From Chrysoporthe austroafricana (lineage: Eukaryota > Ascomycota > Sordariomycetes > Diaporthales > Cryphonectriaceae): DNA of 64,000 bases. The notes under the pieces were generated by a model. The model was not told the origin of the DNA, searched no databases, and saw nothing but the letters and a program-made list of their open reading frames with translations. Each line of letters starts with the position of its first letter. Position 1 is the stretch's first letter. Below are positions 1 to 10,627 of the stretch, in pieces. The stretch covers positions 1,495,583 through 1,559,582 of the forward strand of contig JYIP02000002.1 of NCBI GenBank assembly GCA_001051155.2, written 5' to 3'. Made by a program: the position numbers and the translations under genes.

Positions 1-482
1 GTTTCGGGACATCGGCCCTTTCATAAATCTGCAGAAACACTCATCTAAGTCATCAACTAAACGCTAACCGTCGTTCAAGAGTCATTTTGAGACATTCGAC
101 AAAGGGGAAGTTGTTACAAGATATTGGAAATTATTGGGTTGGGAGCAAGTTCAGCCGTGGGGGAGGCCGACGTTTCCGCCACCATTTCTCGTCACTTCGT
201 CTTAAGGACCCGACAAATTGCCCACCGACCCGGAAATGAACGCCGCTGACCGTCAACATAGAAGAGAACGACGATGTCCGAAATACACCCATTAACCGTC
301 ACTGTTCACATCGTACTTCAGTTAGCACTCGATATTAGCCGGGGACCTTTGGACGTTGATGTAGCGGCGGACCAAAGCGCGACATGTTCGACGACACAAC
401 ATGATATGATGCCGACGGCGTGGCGGGTTCGGACCGTCGGCGAAGGGGGAATAGCAGAACACGAACGAGACGGGGCCGAAAC
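1..482. other. 3' flank of the leftmost gene, no gene seen
   Basis: No supported coding region. This is the downstream flank of the minus-strand Q-rich gene that ends at 483. A plus-strand open frame beginning near 274 runs antisense into the CAG/CTG tract of that gene and encodes cysteine runs, so it is not a gene. Confidence 0.5.
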
Positions 483-1306
483 TTACAGCAAAGCCAGCTC
501 CAGATCACCGTGGATCCTCGCCTTCAACTCGATCTCGATCTCGAGGTTCAGGTCCAGCCTCAGCTTCAGCGGGTTCTTCTTGTCCCCGCCGCCGCCCTGC
601 TGCTGCTGCATCATCTGTTGCTGCTGCATCTGCTGCTGCTGCCACTGCTGCTGCTGCTGCTGCTGGTAGTCATAGTCGCCGTCCTCCTCGTCCTCGTCGT
701 CGTACTGCGGCTGCTGGCGGCGCCGCGACTTGCGGCCCTTCTTCTTCTTGGGCGCCGCGACCTGCTGCTCCTGCTCGCGGGACGCCTGCTCATTACCTTG
801 CTGCCAGTACGGAGTTTCCTCGTTGTCTTTAGGCGTCGCGGGCTGGTGGTCAGATGTGGGCGTCGACGCGTCGCGCTGCATCTCTGGCTCGGGCTCGGGC
901 TCCGCCTCCTCGGCGTCGTAGTTCTCTTCCTCCCCTTCCTGTTCCTCTGGTTCCTCCTGCTGCTCCTCCTCCTCCCCCTCCCCCTCGTCCTCGTCGTCGT
1001 AGTAGCTTGGTTCAGGCTCCTCGTTGTCGGACTCGGCATGCGCGTTGTGGTCTACCGCCTCTGGCTCCTCATGGTCCTGGTCCTGGTTGAAGGATGAGGC
1101 AGTCCGGCTTGCCTCTGGCTTCTCTTGTTGCGGCGCCTGGGAGGCCTGGCGCTCTGGCTGTTCCGGACGCGAGGCCGAGGGGGACTCCTCGGTCCGGGGC
1201 GTTCCTTGCTGCTGCGAGTGCGGCAGTCAATACATCGAGTCGCGGCTAGTCGGCGGCGTGAGGTCGTCACCGAGTGGTGACAGGCACAACTTACAGATGA
1301 GGACAT
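483..1306 (-). CDS. Q/E-rich disordered protein with C-terminal beta-prone module
   Basis: I model two exons, 1306..1295 and 1211..483, giving about 246 aa. Exon 1 codes only MSSS and ends at a perfect GTAAGT donor; the 83-nt intron ends in TCGCAG. The resulting N-terminus (MSSSQQGTPR) resembles that of the paralogue at 4435 (MSSSSQERAPR), which supports the splice; a second in-frame CAG makes the acceptor uncertain by one residue. Residues 5-130 are rich in E, P, Q and D, then comes a basic KKKKGRKSRRR patch, then a polyglutamine stretch from CAG repeats. The last 26 residues (core LDLNLEIEIELKARI, then HGDLELALL) match the paralogue at 23 of 26 positions. No enzyme motif or membrane segment is seen. 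The function is unknown; a self-assembly role is inference. Confidence 0.85.
603..665 (-). repeat. CAG/CTG triplet repeat encoding polyglutamine
   Basis: Runs of CTG on the plus strand (CAG on the coding minus strand) encode several blocks of glutamine interrupted by W and M within the 483-1306 gene. The tract is imperfect, with three main blocks, and could vary in length between strains. Confidence 0.85.
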
Positions 1307-2439
1307 GGTTGCTGGTCCTGTTGTCTTGTCACTGGTCGTCTCTTGTTATCGTCGTCACGTTACTCAAGTGAGATGACTGCCTTCAGCTGTCGGATGACGA
1401 GTGGGTATCGAGAGAGTTTCTTTAGTTTTGGTAAACCTTTCTTCAGGGTCCAGGTGAGAGCAAAGTTGCCCTTGCAGGTGTGTCTATTGTTTAAATTCGA
1501 TCAAAAAGTTACGAACAGGACCCTGCGCCGTCCAGAAACTTGGCAGGTTGACGCAATGCCTAACCTGCAGTACCGAAAGGAACGGGCGACCTGTGTGTGG
1601 TGTGTACGATCTGGGAGTGAGAGAACGAGATTACCCCGAAGAACCTGATCTCGATGCGATGCCCCCCCCTATCGCCCCGTCGAATACAAACATCATGCGC
1701 ATGCACGCCCTCTCGACTTGTCGCCAACCTGCCCAGCCTGGACGAGGCGTCATGTCGCACCTCTTGCGTCAGAGGGGGTAGGCATTGCGGGTGACAGGCT
1801 GGGGTGGAATCTTGATTCTCCCATCACGAGTGGTCTAGAACTCGGCCTGTGGATGTGACGGAAGGGGAGAGCAGCAGGCGGGGCCCGTGAGATGAGGCCC
1901 GGATGACGTCGGGGAGGCTGAGGGCAGAGAGTGTGAGCAGCGCGGCGTGCAGCGAGGTGCGCACGGCGCTGGAGGAACAACTGCATGTACTCGCAGGTAC
2001 CCGGCATGGGTGGCCGCGATGGTGGGGGCCACCCATGTGGCTTGTGAGGTCATGGCTGAGATGGGTTCCGAGAGAGTGCGTATGAGAGGAGAGAGCTGAG
2101 CGGTGGGCCCCGTCTGTAGGGCTGGGATGAGGTGGAAAATCTGGGGAACGATGACGAAAGAGCTGCGTGACATGAAGGGCAGAAGAGAGACACACGTATG
2201 CTGACGGGTCGGTAGGGAATAGAGTCATAATCTCGAGACCAGTTCTGTGAAATGTACACGCGCACCGGGGGAGCACTGCTCGCCATACACTCCTTGACTA
2301 CGTGCAACACATACGGTGCGACAACCCGCGAGGCCACGACTTTATCTTGGCGACGGTGGCAACGAGAGCGACCAACGGACAGACACAAACGAAAAGACAT
2401 CGAACCCACGGCGACGACGACATAAGAGAGAAAGCCAAC
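1307..2439. other. Divergent intergenic region
   Basis: This lies between the minus-strand Q-rich gene (start 1306) and the plus-strand gene starting at 2440, so it should hold both promoters. Open frames here (for example 1824-2276 minus) have poor, low-complexity composition and no family resemblance. I see no clear TATA box or repeat. Confidence 0.5.
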
Positions 2440-3670
2440 ATGGTTCTCGGACTCCTCATCATCACGGCGATACCTACCGTGACAGGGGTTGCCGAGGCCA
2501 TCAGCTCGAAGAAGCAGCAGAATGCCGCGATGAAGGAGAAGATCAAGTTCAACATGACGGCGACGCTGTCCATCGACGGGGGCCCACCGACAGAAGCCTG
2601 GATCGTCCTCTATGGCGGGAGGGTGAGTTGATCCTTTTCCTCAAGAATCTTGTTTCTTCCGTTGTACGAGAAAGAGTTTCCCCCTTCCGGCATAGTGGCA
2701 CCTACCGAGATCGTCACCGTGATGGAGCTTGGCACCATGTTTCATGCCATGCCGCTATGATCTCTAGCGGAGCGATCAGGACGCAGAGCGTTAGGTGGAA
2801 CTGCCAGCGGGCACTACCGACACCGGGGCCGAGACCGTTGCAGTGTCTCTGATCAAATCCATGGTGTGTCTCTGGCGGCGACATTGCCAGCTCACTGTCT
2901 GATCGAGACATGACGAGGACAACAGCCTCTCTCCCTCCCCGGTGGACGAAGAGGGTTCAGACGAGGGACGAGGGAAGACAGAACGAGAGGATCCGGGCCG
3001 CAATGCAAAACGAAAAGGCTCACACGACCTTATGCTGACGAGCCAATTAATCCTCCAGATGTACATCGACCATCCGGCGGCACCCCTCCCGGCCCACAAG
3101 TTCAATGGCTACTACTTCAAGTATCCCAGCGAGCAGGGGTACCAGGGACTAGTGTCGACGATCTCAGACGATCCCCCGATGCTCAACTGGCTGTACGTGG
3201 ACAAGGACACGGGCGCGGTGAGGTATGGCGCCCGCAAGGACACGGTGGGCCATGTCATCGGGCCGTGGGGGTGGAGCGAGGACGAGAGGTTCCTCAGCAT
3301 GGACGAGGACGACTGGAGGTTCATCGCGGTCGAGGAGGACCTGCCGCGACCACCAAGAGCCGGAGAGGGCGAGGGCGAGACGGCTGGCGAGAAGACTGAC
3401 GAGAAGGGTGGGGAGGACGAAGGCGAAGAGGAAGAAGAAACTGGGAAGTGCTGGGCAGTCTACCTCTCGCGGGATCGAGATGGCAGTCTGAAGCCCAAGG
3501 CAGAGAGGAGGGTACCACAGGGGGACAACGAGAAGTGGGAGGCGGACGAGGAAGACGACGGGCCTGATGTCAGATACACCAACAGGTGGGCGCCCATCAG
3601 GCTGCTGAGAAAACTACAGCTGGGGGTGGACAGCTCGTACGTAAAGGGAGGCCAGTCGGGCAATAGATGA
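2440..3670 (+). CDS. Conserved fungal protein of unknown function
   Basis: I model exons 2440..2622 and 3059..3670 (264 aa). Exon 1 starts MVLGLLIITAIPTVTGVAEA and ends at a GTGAGT donor; exon 2 resumes at MYIDHPAAPLPAHKFNGYYF after a TCCAG acceptor with a GCTGAC branch site, in phase 0. The intron would be 436 nt, long for this genome, so a small extra exon is possible. The hydrophobic N-terminus (about residues 1-20) could be a signal anchor. The middle (FKYPSEQ, TISDDPPMLNWLYVD, GHVIGPWGW) is how I remember a widespread Pezizomycotina family without assigned function. An acidic linker rich in E/G/D separates it from the C-terminal GKCWAVYLSRDRDG segment. I know no catalytic motif. It lies among the disordered-protein genes of the left block. 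Confidence 0.75.
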
Positions 3671-4434
3671 CGAGCGGGCGAGGGAGAAGGACACAGGCAG
3701 GCTGCACAAAAGAAAGAAGATGAAAGTGGAACCGGAACTGCATGGGTCACGGTGCACGCGCACTTACAGTACGAGCAGCAGCAAGCCACGCCGTCTAGCC
3801 ACGCCTCTTTGCCGCCGCTGGACGGGGCTGGCTGTATGGCATAATCATAATACTGGTGGACAGGCAGAAGGGGGGCAGGGGAAAATGAGAACCACACTGA
3901 ACCTACCGCTCACCTTGGTGTACCTCATGTACCTCATGTACCCAATGGGTCCAACCCCCTGGCTCGCTGTCCACCAGGATCCCCGCCACTGCAGTCATCG
4001 GACAGCATCGATCGGGATCACGTCCAGCTTGCTTGCGTGCGCGCCAGATCACGACCCTTCCTGCACAAGGCCCTTTACGGGCTGGAGACCAAGGCTGTGG
4101 TCCCGAGATGACGAAGGCCGGGGGAGGAGGCGTGGGAGGTCCTGGACTCACTGCGGTGAGATATGATCTCATATGTGTTTGGTATGATGGGCCTACCCTT
4201 TCTCTGCTTTTTCGACAGATGGACCCTGAATCCTGTTTTTTGATGCCAGGAGATACGGCATATAGATCGCCGTATTCTTGACGGCTGAGCTGGTCTTTCA
4301 TCTTCGTCATTGTCAAAGAGAAGAACTTACCCGTATCCCTCCTACTCAGTTCCACTTGATATCCTCTCCTCTGCCCAGGCACCCAGGCATCACCACTACC
4401 ACCACTAGCAACAACACACACAACACTAGACAAG
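3671..4434. other. Intergenic, promoter of the 4435 gene
   Basis: No gene is supported. A 9-bp direct repeat (TACCTCATG twice) lies near 3921-3938. A CATATAG-type AT-rich element near 4258 could act as a core promoter about 175 nt before the start codon at 4435. The 5' leader is rich in ACAACA/CACC, typical of fungal leaders. Confidence 0.4.
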
Positions 4435-4833
4435 ATGTCTTCCTCATCGCAAGAGCGCGCCCCCCGCAAGCAGAAGCAGCCGCAGCAGCAGGTCTACGAG
4501 GACTCTGGCTCAGAGGACTCCGGCTCGGAAGAGCAGTACGAGGCGCCGCCGCCCAAGCGCTCGAACCGGCGCAACCGCCAGCAGAACCAGCAGATGATGC
4601 AGCGGCAGCAAGGCGGCCCGCTGGGCGGCATGGACGGCGTCGGCCAGACGGCGCAGAACCTCGGCGGCGGCGTCACCAACACCCTGGGCCAGGTCGGCGA
4701 GCAGGCGCTCGGCCAGCAGGGCGGCGGCGGCGGCAAGAGTGACACCCTCCGGCTGCGGCTGGACCTGAACCTGGATATCGAGATTACGCTCAAGGCGAAG
4801 ATCCACGGTGACCTCGAGCTGGCTCTGCTGTAA
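4435..4833 (+). CDS. Q/G-rich small protein with C-terminal beta-prone module (paralogue of 483-1306)
   Basis: This is a single-exon gene of 132 aa preceded by CAAG at the ATG. Residues 1-62 are charged and glutamine-rich (KQKQPQQQVYED, then RRNRQQNQQMMQRQQ). Residues about 62-103 are G/Q-rich with GVGQTAQNLGGGV-like spacing. The last 26 residues alternate hydrophobic and polar side chains (core LDLNLDIEITLKAKI, then HGDLELALL) and differ from the paralogue at three positions only. The paralogue's first intron is absent here. No signal peptide, membrane helix or enzymatic motif is seen. The conserved tail and variable low-complexity body suggest that the tail is the functional part, for example for assembly or docking; this is inference. 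Confidence 0.87.
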   Translation: MSSSSQERAPRKQKQPQQQVYEDSGSEDSGSEEQYEAPPPKRSNRRNRQQNQQMMQRQQGGPLGGMDGVGQTAQNLGGGVTNTLGQVGEQALGQQGGGGGKSDTLRLRLDLNLDIEITLKAKIHGDLELALL

Positions 4834-7800
4834 GTCCCCTACCACTCCCAGTTGTTTCTTACCTGTGCCCCCTGGATACCCTTCTCTGCTCGCACTGGTG
4901 TCTTGGGTTGATGTCACTTCACCAATCATGCCTGCCCAAGTGGACAAGCCTGAACCTAATATTTCGCCCCTGAATTTTTTGAGTTTGCTTGATTTCGTTT
5001 GTCGTCCAGCATACAGGAGAGGGAGATCGCGACGAGACACAACACTGCCCAGTCCTCGTTTTTTACCAAAAGCTCTGTATTCGTTCTCCGATTCTAAAGG
5101 ACGGATTAGGGATGTGTCGTAAAAGACATCACTGCAGGGTCCTGAGGACGGTGGCTAAAAGGTCAAGACAGTGAGACATAAAAGAAGAAAAAACAAAAAG
5201 GTCGACTCGACATTCCGAGCCTCGACGACCGGAGGTGGTGGGATGTAGCAAAGAATCCTGTACTATTAGTCTTCCTGTCTTTCCCGTTTCGGCTGCGTGC
5301 AGTGTTGTCCCGAGCGATTAGGCCGCGCCCTGTTGTTTCCACACTCATGTCAAACAAGAGGAAGAAGAGGAACGTTCGGAGACTAATCCTTGGGACGCAC
5401 TAGGAATTGAGAGAGGAGAGCATCCTCAGGGTCGCCACGGCGGAAGAGCCGAACGCTCTGGGGAGGTTTTTGATGAATTTTTTTCCTCTGGGATTTCTTT
5501 TGTTGGGCTAGCGGTGTTCGGATGGGGCTGCTCTCAGAGACATGACATGACATGGCGGCTCTCAGCCCCAAGCCCCCCTCTTTTAGCAGGGGGATGATTA
5601 TGACTACTATGGAGATTTCAATGTAATTTGCCATTGAGCTGTTACGGTTTTTTTAGTTTCTTGCGATATACCTTGGCGGCTCGTCTAAAAGAGAAAGAAA
5701 AAGAGCTGTGTTGTATCATAGGACGGGCTATGGCAGTAGATCTTCACCTCGAATAGTATTTGATCGGAGTCGCCTCCACACTGTCACTTCCCGCTGTTAC
5801 CGTTGCCACTATGGGGTTTCATCAGGGGCAGCGGTATCTTGCAGCATCTGGGTGGCGACAGTCAAGCCTCTCCCGATGCTTGATCAGCGGGCGGCGAGGC
5901 CATATTGCCATCGCACAGGCATGGGATTCAAGACGACACATGTGAATGCGCCTCATGGGCTTGGCTTTGGGCGGGAGACCTTTTTTATTTTTATTTTTAT
6001 CTTTATTTCCCCCCTCTCTTTTTCTTGTCACCGAAAGCGGGTCTCTGGTCGTGATGCAACCGCGAGTCATCCTTCCATGACACGAGAATTACGTATCGTC
6101 CCCCCGTGGAAGCACGCATGTCTCAGAAACAAAAATAAAGAGGGGAGAAGAAAAAGAAATAGGCAAGGAGCCTCGAGCAGGACCGGTCTGCTGGTGTCCT
6201 CGATGATCTGCGGTCCAGAGTGACTTCCTGTGGCCCAATAGGACAAAAGAGCCTCTGCAACGCCGGTTCCGAGCCCTCGGGAGATGCCAATCAGGTGGCG
6301 CCCCCCGCCACAGCGTCGCCCGCGTTGCGCAGATGATGGACGGACCACTCCCTGTGCCCTACCCGTGCCTATCTGGACACCAGGCGACAGGCCGGACGAA
6401 GCAGGTGGGACGAAGGCAACGCCTCTCGTCGGGCATTGTAGCAGATTGGACAGACATGGCGCCGATCGTGTGACTGGAGACTGGAGACTCCCCCCGATGG
6501 CACGGCATGACGCTAGCGATTCGGACGGCCTGTTGTGACTCTGGGGTGGACGGCAGGCGTCCGACGCTCGCTCTCGAGAATGTGCTGCGCAGATCGGCCT
6601 CGAGAGGGCTACCGCCGGCGGGGGGCAGAGAGCGCTCGGCGCGGTCTGGGCCTTCCTCCTCGAACCAGGAGCCATCGCCAGGCGGGGAAGAGGTGTCGTC
6701 GAGCCCCGGCGGCGATCGCGGCGGGCGACGTCGCTAGTCAACGTCTAGACTCCCGCCAGCCCCGCAGTCCCGAGCACCAGCCACTCAGAGCGACAAGCCA
6801 CATACGAGGGCGACGTCCGAAATCAAGGCAGCGGGGCAGCCTTGACGTCTTTGCTGCCCATCCACACGCCTCGGCGGGGTGGTGCGTCGGGCGGCTCATG
6901 ACCGGGCGGGGGGCGTCCAATTACAAGTATGTGCTGCTGCGCCCGGCTCGATCGACAGAAGAACACGAGCAGAGCTCCTGACGGCTGTGGCTCTGCTGGT
7001 TCCCATGAGTCGAGGGTGGGCAGGGCGGCAGGACAGCAGGACAGCAGGACGGCAGGACGGCATCCCCCAGGCGCAACGGCGTGTTGTTGTTGATGTTGAT
7101 AGGGCCAGACCCCTCCAGCTCTCCAGCTCTGCCTCGACGGCGAGGGGCGCGGACCGAAACCTTGTGGGCCTCCAAGCCGCACGGCAGGCTTGACCGCTTT
7201 GAGGAAGCTGCTCGGCGCCCCTCTCGCTGTGGGGCGCCGCACCGATACTACTCTCTGTCTATATACCGAAGGTCGCATACTTACTACGCTCTGGACGAAT
7301 TCGCTCGACTCCAGACAGATGCGCGCTGCACGGCCGCGCCATCTCGCCTCGCGCTCTAGCCCAGGACGTGCAGGAGCGTGCTGATCGGTCCGAGGCGCCT
7401 CGTAGATCCAGCCCTCGGGGTCCTGAACCCAGTAAGCAGCTGGCTTCGGTCCGTCTCCAGGACGGGCTTCCATGCCTTACCTCCTGTCCGTGCCCGTGGG
7501 CGACGTCCCAGCGACAGCTTATCGCTTGCCGTCGGTGGTCGGGGAGCAGCATCGATCGCTGTAGCACTGGCTCGTTCCGGCCTAGTTTAGGGCCGGCGGG
7601 AAGACTCGACGATCACACAACGGTGCTGTGGAGATGTTTCTCCCTCTAGCGGCTCGTGAAATTCGTGGAAAATAGCAGTATGGGGCGCCACAGGAGGCGC
7701 TACCAGGCCTTAATCTGCGGAAACGACGGCGCGAGTGACGAGTTCTTTTGCCAGTGCCACGCAAGCTTCAGGAACCACCGACAATTTCTTTGTTCGTTTC

Positions 7801-9508
7801 TCTCTTATTTCCCTCCTCCCGTGGTGCGGGATCAGGCGCAGAAGGACTAGAAGACGGCATAGTACGGGCCGTACTGTACCACGTGTGTACTAACTTGGTA
7901 GCGTCTGGGAGGGGACTTATGATGTACGGACGAACATAGTATGCTGGTTGCCCCTGCGGGTAACCGTTGAGCCGGATGCTTCGATGGGGACGGCGGCTGT
8001 GGCTTGTGCGATGTGGCTGGTGCCTGGCTCGCTGGAGAACTAACTTCGCCGCTCCCATCCGCCGGCGTAGTCCTCTCACACCACCGCCTCGATCTCTCCT
8101 GCGGGCTCGTCGCGCGGCCAGTCGAGCTCACCAGCTCAAAGAGCTGTGGCCTCACGGGCTGACGAGGCAGGCGTAACGCCCTCTCGAGATCTCCTCTTCT
8201 AGGCGGCTCCCTCGCCTGCCCCCCCAGCAGCCGCCTGCAGCATCCGCCCCCCCACTAATTTCCCAAAGTGACCACTTAGATCCGTGTGGGATCGATGTCG
8301 CGCATGACCCACCGACAAGACCAGTCTTCAGTGGATCTTGGGCCGGGCGATTTACTCCGGCCTGCTCGCACGCAACCCTGCCCGTTGCGACCTCACAGGT
8401 TTCTCACAGCGGTCACGGCGGTCGTGAGGGCTCAGCACATAGGCACGCCAGTCATTCATAACGGGCTGCGTTCACCGCCGTCGACCTGTCTGGCACCGTG
8501 CGGCGACACGGCGGTCTCAGGACAGCGTTATTGTGTCCACGGCCACTGTCTGGGGCTGTCGGAGGGGGAGCGTGTCCTCTGAGAGCCTGATACGTCCAGC
8601 CCGCCAGAAGACTCAATATGCGGCTCGTGGCAGGGGAGTCCGAGCATATTTCCCAGCACAGCGCAGCAGTGGCGAGCCATACCCTCACCAGCCACGACCG
8701 CTGTATCCCACCGTTTCGCTGTGAGGCCGCCGTTCATGCTGGCCACAACAGCCCTACCCAATAGCTCGTCTTTCCGACCCAACCGGTCAAGCCGCCAGTG
8801 TGGCTCACCAGACCGGTCGATCCTCCCTCCGAGGGGGCCTGGCCCAGAGCATCTCGCTGTGGTAAAGAGCAGCTTCGCGTTGCGTCAGCCACACCCTCTC
8901 GGGTGGACGGACCTACCATAGTAGCTCAAAAGTGGACCAGGATCGCTGGGTGGGTTGTTGGGCTGCTGTGGGCTCAAACAGGTTTCCCCGTGCCTCGTGC
9001 CTCATGGCTGTTCCAGGCATCGCGATCATCTCTTGACAGTGTCAAGCTGATGTCATCCCACAAGCTAGATGGTGGATACTGCGGACAGCAGTGGCTTGAC
9101 GGCCCTTTCCCAGTGTTTCAGACAGAGGGGCTGGAATTCTCTGTTCGTACACATTACGTCCGTCCGGTGCCGAGCTTCCATCTCGACACTGTGCATCCCA
9201 CCTGCGTTGCTATCCAGACCTCCCCTTTCCAGAGCGCCCTCCCATTCTTTTGTGTCACTTCCTGACAAGGGCCTAGAACGTCCTCGCTGCAGCACGCGCA
9301 TCTACGCCGGTGACGTAGTAGCGCCCTCTCACATTTGCAATTTTCGCGCCTGAGCTTCCAGACGCGTCCCCTCATCCGTCGCGGTAACGCGGCTGGCAGG
9401 CTTCATTGCGCTCCTTGGACCCATCTACAGCGTCTACCCCAGCTTGTCTTACCTCGTCTGGTAGCCGAAGGGCAGGATCTCCGCTGCCCGCCGGTCGCCG
9501 TGTAGTCG
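4834..9508. other. Long region without a convincing gene
   Basis: About 4.7 kb between the small Q-rich gene and the first DUF3659 gene. It is GC-rich, and its many open frames have biased composition (R, P, S, A) and no recognisable domain on either strand. I see pyrimidine and A/T runs near 5975-6020, an 8-bp minisatellite at 7029-7060, and a weak minus-strand candidate around 7850-8080 discussed under rejected items. It could be old, decayed sequence, a lncRNA locus or long UTRs of flanking genes. Confidence 0.5.
7029..7060. repeat. Four 8-bp tandem units (CAGGACRG)
   Basis: CAGGACAG occurs twice, then CAGGACGG twice, head to tail without gaps. It is a short minisatellite in apparently non-coding sequence. 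Confidence 0.9.
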
Positions 9509-10627
9509 ATGCCCGATATCAACGCATCTCACCAGGGAGCACTGCGAGGCTCTGTTATGCTTCCCGTCGAGCCGGCTTCGGACGGTGAAGTGGGCTACAA
9601 GACTGCGCTGTCCGAGATGGATAGTGACGATGGCAGCAATGCTGGCGATCGCCCATCAGATCGCGAACAGCTGAAGCCTTACCCCAGGCGCGGCGCTCGC
9701 AGGGAAGAAATTGAGGTCGAGGAGCTCCCGGATGATTATGAGGAGGAGCAGCAGCAGCAGCAGACGACACAACCACCGAAGGCCAACCTACGGAAGAAGA
9801 CGCCCAAGGACAGTCCAGCCTACGTTGCCCCAATACCCAAGATACCTAAGATTCCCTCCGTACAGCCTATACGTTCCGAAACCCAGCCTACACCTCCACC
9901 CGACGACGCAGAAGTGCCGCCGAGAAAGACACCTATACATGAGGCCTCAAAAGATTATCTCGTCGGGAAAAAGATCGACGAGTTTGGAGACATTGTGAAT
10001 GGCGATGGGGGCGTCCTCGGGCGCGTAGAGGGAGACCTACCATCTATGGTTGGCCGTGAGATATCCAATGCCAGAGGCGACGTGCTCGGAGACGACGGCG
10101 AGCTTCTGGGATATGTAGCTGCGCTCGGAGCTGGAGAGAGTCAGGACAAGCCGGCGAAGGAAGAGGTGCCCACCTGGAGCTTGGCAGAGGTCATGAAGGC
10201 AATGGCCGCAGCTGGCAAAGGGCCAGGCGGGCTCCGAGTTGATCCGTTCGGCAACATTCTCGACGCGGACGGAAATATAGTGGGATCCTTCCATGATAAT
10301 ATCTCGGGCTTTGGAAAGAAGGCTGCCGAATTCGCCCAATCTGCCTCCGACAGCGAGGCCGAGGAGGGCAGGCCTCGTCCGCAGAAACCGGCGCCCAGAG
10401 AAGCTCCTCGGCAGGTCAAGCCTGAAGTGGACGAGGCTGAGCCGTCCTCGCGACCGGAGCCGCGCGAGAACGCCCAAAGCCACAGGAAGGAGGATCCGGC
10501 ACTGAGCCCCTCGGACATCTTCCTGGACGTCAAGTCAACAACTGAGGGTATACAGCTTACGATCCGCATACCTACCGTGTTCAACAGCGCAGGCGAGCCG
10601 CGCCGGCCTAAAATAGTGTTCGAATAG
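9509..10627 (+). CDS. DUF3659 repeat protein (short form)
   Basis: A single-exon gene of 372 aa, using the ATG at 9509; a second ATG at 9557 is also possible. Residues 1-145 are disordered and charged, with a QQQQQ run and a proline-rich segment. Two DUF3659-type units follow: one around residues 150-200 (LVGKKIDEFGDIVNGDGGVL and MVGREISNARGDVL) and a shorter one around 240-265 (RVDPFGNILDADGNIVGSF). The family hallmark is the repeated V/I-D-x-x-G-x-V/I-x-x-x-x-G-x-x-x-G pattern. After another disordered stretch, the protein ends in a beta-prone tail (DIFLDVKSTTEGIQLTIRI). The biochemical function of DUF3659 is not known. The neighbouring 12172 gene has five such units, so the two are likely related. 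No signal peptide or membrane helix is visible. Confidence 0.87.
   Translation: MPDINASHQGALRGSVMLPVEPASDGEVGYKTALSEMDSDDGSNAGDRPSDREQLKPYPRRGARREEIEVEELPDDYEEEQQQQQTTQPPKANLRKKTPKDSPAYVAPIPKIPKIPSVQPIRSETQPTPPPDDAEVPPRKTPIHEASKDYLVGKKIDEFGDIVNGDGGVLGRVEGDLPSMVGREISNARGDVLGDDGELLGYVAALGAGESQDKPAKEEVPTWSLAEVMKAMAAAGKGPGGLRVDPFGNILDADGNIVGSFHDNISGFGKKAAEFAQSASDSEAEEGRPRPQKPAPREAPRQVKPEVDEAEPSSRPEPRENAQSHRKEDPALSPSDIFLDVKSTTEGIQLTIRIPTVFNSAGEPRRPKIVFE

Noticed and set aside
420..1097. Plus-strand open frame of 225 aa made of leucine/valine runs
   Set aside because: It is antisense to the Q/E-rich gene; CTG and CTC complements of CAG and GAG codons create the artificial hydrophobic frame.
6823..7567. 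Minus-strand frames including AYWVQDPEGWIYEAP
   Set aside because: One plausible-looking segment is surrounded by biased sequence; the only candidate intron is about 41 nt, too short, and no domain is evident.
7768..8155. Minus-strand candidate gene end, with GYPQGQPAYY and YGPYYAVF segments in two frames
   Set aside because: A 64-nt intron with a GTTCGT donor could join them, but there is no branch-site match, no convincing upstream exon and no recognisable family; left as a note only.
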